NCBI GenBank assembly: GCA_900553155.1
Contig: USCM01000060.1
Coordinates: 1 to 9,250 of the forward strand
Source of the DNA: an uncultured Prevotella sp.
GTDB taxonomy: Bacteria > Bacteroidota > Bacteroidia > Bacteroidales > Bacteroidaceae
Reading direction: 5' to 3'
DNA: 9,250 nt
Shown here: positions 5,304 through 9,250 of the stretch, one piece after another
Layout of the letters: the number at the start of each line of letters is the position of its first letter
Position numbering within the stretch: the first letter of the stretch is position 1
Notes under the pieces: model-generated
Databases searched by the model: none
Told to the model about the DNA's origin: nothing
The model's input: the letters and a program-made list of their open reading frames with translations, nothing else
Position numbers and translations under genes: made by a program

Positions 5304-5727
5304 ACTTGTTCTTCTCGTAATATCCAATGGCAGCCTTGATGTTCTTCTGTACTGCCTTTGTGCTGAATGTGGCGCCGGTGCAACCGTCTACCTCGGTGCG
5401 CTCGGCAAGTTTCTTAGCCTTTGATATCTTGAGGTTGTTGTACAGTGGCAGCAGAAACTGCTTGACACGGGCGAAGTAAGGCACCGTTTCCTCGTTCTTA
5501 AGAGCCACCACCTTCACTACCTTCCCGTTCTTGATGTGCACCTCTACAGGTGTGCCCTTGCGATAGCCGCGAGCCTTGCATATAGTGTTGGTGCGAACAA
5601 TGTAGGTTCCGTCGGCATGTCGTGTCATCACATTGTCGGCATGTACGGCGATGGTTGCGAGGAGCAGCAATAGTGTTGCTGCCCCTCTTGATACGTACTT
5701 ATGTATTGAAAAGATAGTCGTTGTCAT
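5302..5727 (-). CDS. Exported FMN-binding domain protein
   Basis: This 141-residue protein has a signal peptide (residues 1-30: a basic n-region, the hydrophobic run AATLLLLLATIAV, then HA before DN) and one FMN_bind domain. The key motif is DGCTGATFSTKAV at 114-126. It fits the D-x-x-(S/T)-G-A-T pattern in which ApbE flavin transferase attaches FMN to a threonine, as in NqrC and RnfG; T120 would be the attachment site. The attachment is inferred from the motif. No other redox domain, heme motif or membrane anchor besides the signal sequence is visible, so it may be a periplasmic one-flavin electron carrier. It follows the M16 peptidase gene after 21 bp on the same strand with no promoter or terminator between, so the two are probably co-transcribed. 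The functional link between them is unclear. No ApbE gene is in the window. Confidence 0.85.
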   Translation of the reverse strand: MTTTIFSIHKYVSRGAATLLLLLATIAVHADNVMTRHADGTYIVRTNTICKARGYRKGTPVEVHIKNGKVVKVVALKNEETVPYFARVKQFLLPLYNNLKISKAKKLAERTEVDGCTGATFSTKAVQKNIKAAIGYYEKNK

Positions 5728-5748
5728 TCTTTTACTTTGTTTTTAGGG

Positions 5749-8577
5749 TTATTTCATCGTTACCTGTATACGGTTGCCCGGTGCTGTGAGCTGCTTGCAG
5801 AAGTGGCGTATATCATCTGTGGTAAGGCTGTCCACCTTCTTAAGATAGTCCTTGTCGAAGTCGATGCCATCTCTCAGCTCGTGATAGCGCACGTATTCCC
5901 ACCATCCGTTGGTTAGCACGGCGCGGTGGTAGTTCTTGCGCTCATACTCCTTTATCGTCTCTAATTGTTCCTCGCTTGGGCCCTCTGCAGCCATCAGTTG
6001 CAGCTGTTGGTCGATAATGGGCAGCAGTTCGTCGTACTTGTTGGGGTCGCAACGGAAGCTTATCGTCATCGAACAACCGTCTGTGGGATACTTCCAGAAC
6101 TGTCCGTCCACGCTCACACCGTATGTTCCGCCCTTCTCCTCGCGCACTTTTTCGGTGTATACGCTACGCATTATCTGAGCCAGAACGTCGAGTTTGAGGT
6201 CGGTGTCGGCAGTGTAGGCTATCGGTGCCGAGTAGACAATGTTGGTCTGTGCCGACGGTGTAGCCTTCTGTTTGCTGAACACCTTGGTCACCTGTCCGGG
6301 CTGAATGTCGAGGAGGTAGGGTCCAGGCTTGCAGTCGCGGTTGCTGTTCTTCTTGCCCGGCAAGCTTGCCACGTACTGGCAAAGCAGCTCCTCGAAGTCG
6401 TCCTCACGAATGTCGCCCGTAACGATAAGGTTCATACCGGCAAGATTGCTGAATCGCTCGTGGTAGATTTGGTACATACGTTCGAAGTCTACCTCGTTCA
6501 GGCGGTCGGCTGTCAGAGGCTGTGTGCGCTTGCGTTGACCGTATACGGCTACGCGCAGCGAGTCGTTGTAGGTAACGTTAGGGCTTGCGTTGCGGTTGCG
6601 CAGCATCGACTGCTGCTTGGCTATCATATTCTGGAATATAGCCTTGTCCTTGCGCGGATTGGTGAGGTAGAGGTACATTATCTGCAACCATGTCTTAAAG
6701 TCGGATGCTACGCACACTCCCCTTACACCCTCTTCTTCGGCATCGATGTACGGCACCACACGCAATGCCTTGCCACGGCGTTTCTTTTCGAGAGTAAGGA
6801 AGTCGAAGTCGGCAGCACCACTCTCCTTAACCACACTGCCGAGGAACTGCAGGGTAGGAGCGTCAGAGTCGGGATAGAGCGAGCGTCCGCCCATACGGAA
6901 CATGTTAATGGTAAGGCGGTTAGGCTCGATGTCCGACTGTCGTGCGCTCACCTTGATGCCGTTTGACAGTACATATTCGGTGTAGCCATTGGCTGCAACA
7001 TGCTTCGACAGAATCTTGCCCTTCTTTGGCAGCTTCTTCATGAAGGTTGGGTCAACCTGCTTGGCAGTGTTGTCGTTGGTGTATTCCTGTTGCTGAGCGT
7101 GCTCTATCCATGCCTTAAACTCGTTGGCAGACGGCATGGTGTATGGCTTGCCGTCGTACTGGGTAGGACCGAAGACGATGCACACCTGATTCTGGTTGTC
7201 CACCATCTCCCTCATCGTCTGGTTGATGTCGTCGAGTGTAACGGTAGCGGAGAATTCAGCCTCAAGTGCCGCCTCGTATTCGATGTTCATGCAAGGCTCG
7301 TCGCTGCAGAAGTTGGACACCATGCTCTTGGCATATTCGGCATTGCGTGTCGTGTTCTTGTTGTCCAAGCGGTGCTCTATGCTTACGGTGTGCTGCACCT
7401 TTGCATGCTCAAGCTCGGCGGCGGTAAATCCGTAGCGTCTTGCCTTCTCCACAATCTCGATGGCAGCGTCTATGCCAGCCTGCGGATTGTTGGGCATCAG
7501 TCCGATGTTAAGTGAAAAGGCGTCCTTCTCGGTTGTTACGTAGTAGCTTCCGGCTCGACAACTTGCCGACATAACCCTCGGCTGTGCCTCGTGCGATAGC
7601 TGTGCCAAGCGCTGGCGCAGTATGAACATGGCAAGCTTCGACTTGTAGCTGCCCAGAAAAGCCTCTCGTGTTGCTCTCGTCTCGCGTGGTTCGGCGTCGT
7701 GCTTCATATAGAGCGAGAGGTTAAGTGTGGGCTGCTCCTTGTCGGCTTGGGTGTATACTATCATCTCCTTGTTGTCGGGCACGCTGTAGTAGGTGCGCTG
7801 TGGCGCATTGGCAGGTACGGTGTCGGCACCGAAGAGAGTCTTAATTTTGGCTTCAATGTCGTCTACATTGATGTCGCCCACAACGATGATGCCCTGCAGG
7901 TCGGGACGATACCACTTGTGGTAATAGTCGCGCAGCGTGTCGTAGTGGAATGTGTCCACCACCTGGATATTACCCATAGGCAGACAGTCGGCATACTTTG
8001 ATCCGGCGTATATCACCGGCATGGCGTTCTCCATCATACGCTGCGATGCCATACGCGAGCGTCGTGTGCGCCACTCCTCGCGTATAACGCCGCGCTCTTG
8101 GTCTATCTCGTTGTCCTTAAGCAGTAGCGAGCCAGCCCAGTCGTGCAGTATGATGAGGCAGGTGTCGGTTACGCCAACCTTGTCAACAGGAGCGTTGGAT
8201 ATGTTGTACACCGTTTGGTCGATGGAGGTGTAGGCATTGAGGTCGGCGCCAAACTTGATGCCGTTGCGCTCGCACCAGTTGCGTACAGAGCGCTCGCCGC
8301 CATTGCCGTCAGGAAAGTTGCGTGTACCGTTGAACGCCATGTGCTCAAGGAAGTGAGCCAGTCCGCGCTGCTCGGGTTGCTCGAGTATGGAGCCTACACG
8401 CTGTGCAATGTAGAAGTCGGCTTGCCCAGGAGTTTGGTCGTTGTGGCGTATGTAGTAGGTAAGCCCGTTGGCGAGCTTACCTTTGCGTATGCAACTGTCG
8501 AGAGGCAACGTCTGTGCCGACACCGCCATGCAGCTGCCAAGGCACATCAGAAGAGAGAAGATTCGTCTTTGTTTCAT
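5749..8577 (-). CDS. M16 family zinc metallopeptidase (insulinase/PqqL-like), exported
   Basis: This 942-residue protein has the full two-half M16 architecture. Residues 1-21 are a signal peptide (MKQRRIFSLLMCLG, then VSAQ); the cysteines at 12 and 16 do not form a clear lipobox at the cleavage site. The inverted zinc motif HFLEH lies at 75-79, within RGLAHFLEHMAFNGTRNFP, and gives ligands H75 and H79 with catalytic E78. The third ligand is expected in the glutamate-rich segment EIDQERGVIREEW at 157-169; I cannot tell which Glu it is. The C-terminal half keeps VREEKGGTYGVSV at about 811-823, with the Arg and Tyr typical of the substrate-binding half. M16 enzymes enclose and degrade peptides in a clam-like chamber; this one probably works in the periplasm or at the surface. 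It is first of a pair with the FMN-binding gene, 57 bp downstream of the repeat-protein gene. I found no good promoter match in that 57-bp gap. Confidence 0.96.
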   Translation of the reverse strand: MKQRRIFSLLMCLGSCMAVSAQTLPLDSCIRKGKLANGLTYYIRHNDQTPGQADFYIAQRVGSILEQPEQRGLAHFLEHMAFNGTRNFPDGNGGERSVRNWCERNGIKFGADLNAYTSIDQTVYNISNAPVDKVGVTDTCLIILHDWAGSLLLKDNEIDQERGVIREEWRTRRSRMASQRMMENAMPVIYAGSKYADCLPMGNIQVVDTFHYDTLRDYYHKWYRPDLQGIIVVGDINVDDIEAKIKTLFGADTVPANAPQRTYYSVPDNKEMIVYTQADKEQPTLNLSLYMKHDAEPRETRATREAFLGSYKSKLAMFILRQRLAQLSHEAQPRVMSASCRAGSYYVTTEKDAFSLNIGLMPNNPQAGIDAAIEIVEKARRYGFTAAELEHAKVQHTVSIEHRLDNKNTTRNAEYAKSMVSNFCSDEPCMNIEYEAALEAEFSATVTLDDINQTMREMVDNQNQVCIVFGPTQYDGKPYTMPSANEFKAWIEHAQQQEYTNDNTAKQVDPTFMKKLPKKGKILSKHVAANGYTEYVLSNGIKVSARQSDIEPNRLTINMFRMGGRSLYPDSDAPTLQFLGSVVKESGAADFDFLTLEKKRRGKALRVVPYIDAEEEGVRGVCVASDFKTWLQIMYLYLTNPRKDKAIFQNMIAKQQSMLRNRNASPNVTYNDSLRVAVYGQRKRTQPLTADRLNEVDFERMYQIYHERFSNLAGMNLIVTGDIREDDFEELLCQYVASLPGKKNSNRDCKPGPYLLDIQPGQVTKVFSKQKATPSAQTNIVYSAPIAYTADTDLKLDVLAQIMRSVYTEKVREEKGGTYGVSVDGQFWKYPTDGCSMTISFRCDPNKYDELLPIIDQQLQLMAAEGPSEEQLETIKEYERKNYHRAVLTNGWWEYVRYHELRDGIDFDKDYLKKVDSLTTDDIRHFCKQLTAPGNRIQVTMK

Positions 8578-8634
8578 ATAAAGAGATTAAGTGTTAAAGT
8601 TGGGAACTAATATTTATGTCTCAACTGTTATTTA

Positions 8635-9250
8635 TTACTCGGCTATCTCAATGCCACTGACAGTGTACTTCTTGTTGTTCTTTACAATAACAATCTGTCC
8701 GTTTCTCAAGAATACGCCGTTGGCTTTGTTGCAGCTGTTGACATTAGTGTTGCTTATGCCTGTTTCTGTGGCAGGGTCGAGAGGCAGCGCCTTAAGACCG
8801 GCACCAATAATGTTGCCCTTGCCAAGAGCGATGGTGGTGTTGCCGCGAAGGTTGCCAATAAACTCGGTAGTGCCAGTTGATGTAACCTCGCCATTGTTTG
8901 TGCACGATTCTACAGACACCAGTCCCTCGGCACGTGCTGAGTTGGCTGCTATGCCGGCAACGTACAGGTCTTGTCCGCTAACCGAGCCATCGTTACGACA
9001 ACTCTTTATGGCAGTGGCAGCCTCGTCGCCCTTCATCACGTTGCCAACGATGCCGCCGACATTCTTCACGCCGCTTATCGCGCCTCTGTTGTAACAGCTT
9101 TCGATGTCTACAGCGTTGGTGGCGCAGCTTACGATGCCTGCTGTGTACTGCTTCGACTTGGCTGTACCCTGTGTGTCGTCTACATTGCCGTTGTTGTTGC
9201 AATCCTTTACGGCACCCGAGTAAGAGCCGGCAATACCAGCCGAGCCTACG
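8635..9250 (-). CDS. GLUG-type repeat surface protein, C-terminal part (5' end outside the window)
   Basis: The frame is open from the right edge of the window to the stop at 8635-8637, giving about 205 residues. The GTG at 9067-9069 could be taken as a start, but the same repeat pattern continues upstream of it, so the true start lies outside. The protein has at least four degenerate units. Each has a Gly-rich strand (GIAG, AGIV, GGIVG, AGIA), a variable segment, then a C-N-x-G turn (DCNNNG, SCYNRG, SCRNDG, SCTNNG) and V or I. This matches the GLUG-motif style of secreted, probably beta-helical, adhesin-like proteins. The last 33 or so residues (CNKANGVFLRNGQIVIVKNN, then KKYTVSGIEIAE) form a short tail of the type common at the ends of exported Prevotella proteins. 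Ligand and function are unknown. It may be co-transcribed with the M16 gene 57 bp downstream. Confidence 0.75.
   Translation of the reverse strand, partial: VGSAGIAGSYSGAVKDCNNNGNVDDTQGTAKSKQYTAGIVSCATNAVDIESCYNRGAISGVKNVGGIVGNVMKGDEAATAIKSCRNDGSVSGQDLYVAGIAANSARAEGLVSVESCTNNGEVTSTGTTEFIGNLRGNTTIALGKGNIIGAGLKALPLDPATETGISNTNVNSCNKANGVFLRNGQIVIVKNNKKYTVSGIEIAE

Noticed and set aside
4256..5383. Long open frame of 375 codons on the minus strand opposite the nuclease gene
   Set aside because: It is antisense to a gene with clear catalytic motifs, its translation shows no recognisable domain, and it crosses the terminator hairpin. It follows from codon bias in the real gene.
5965..6966. Open frame of 333 codons on the plus strand inside the M16 gene, with further plus-strand frames at 7000-7515, 7699-8001 and 8143-8610
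   Set aside because: All are antisense to one intact 942-residue peptidase gene; the translations are rich in Val, Leu, Cys and His, as expected from reading its complement, and show no motif.
8598..8626. Imperfect hairpin between the repeat-protein and M16 genes
   Set aside because: The stem is 8 bp with a G-U pair, AT-rich, with a 13-nt loop and no T-run in the direction of transcription. It is too weak to call a terminator.
9067..9069. GTG as the start of the repeat-protein gene
   Set aside because: The frame stays open to the window edge and encodes more units of the same repeat.
8591..9094. Plus-strand frame of 167 codons opposite the repeat-protein gene
   Set aside because: It is the complement of a frame with clear protein-level repeats and a recognisable C-terminal tail; its own translation is low in information.

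Overview
The window looks like chromosomal DNA from a Bacteroidales bacterium, most likely Prevotella or a close relative. Three things point there. Promoters fit the Bacteroidetes pattern (-33 TTTG, about 20 bp, -7 TAnnTTTG). No gene has a clear Shine-Dalgarno sequence. Two exported proteins end in short C-terminal tails of the kind I associate with secreted Prevotella proteins. The genus is an inference from style; there is no rRNA or marker gene here to prove it.

Layout. (1) Positions 1-2614, plus strand, look accessory and are visibly more AT-rich: the C-terminal two thirds of a DNA cytosine-5 methyltransferase cut by the window edge, a palindrome with a -7-like box in its loop, an unrecognised acidic 84-residue protein, a 353-bp gene-free stretch, and an AAA/DUF4143 ATPase with a C-terminal PD-(D/E)XK-like motif. 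The gene-free stretch ends in four copies of a 15-bp motif placed exactly 33 bp apart. A good promoter overlaps the first copy, and the last copy ends 5 bp before the ATPase start. (2) Positions 2626-4154 hold a DnaQ-like DEDDh exonuclease (minus) and pyrH, UMP kinase (plus), which diverge from a 329-bp region with a promoter for each. (3) Positions 4229-5227 encode a secreted EndA/NucM-type endonuclease I (plus) that meets a minus-strand gene at a long bidirectional terminator. (4) Positions 5302-9250, minus strand, read from high to low coordinates: the end of a GLUG-type repeat surface protein, a 942-residue M16 zinc peptidase, and a small exported FMN-binding protein. The last two lie 21 bp apart and probably form an operon.

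How they fit together. The right half is mainly cell-envelope and extracellular function (nuclease, peptidase, flavoprotein, repeat protein) next to the housekeeping gene pyrH. The left half resembles a defence or mobile-DNA neighbourhood (methyltransferase, small orphan protein, DUF4143 ATPase). The most unusual signals are the 33-bp-phased motif array before the ATPase gene and the palindrome-framed -7 element before the 84-residue orphan.
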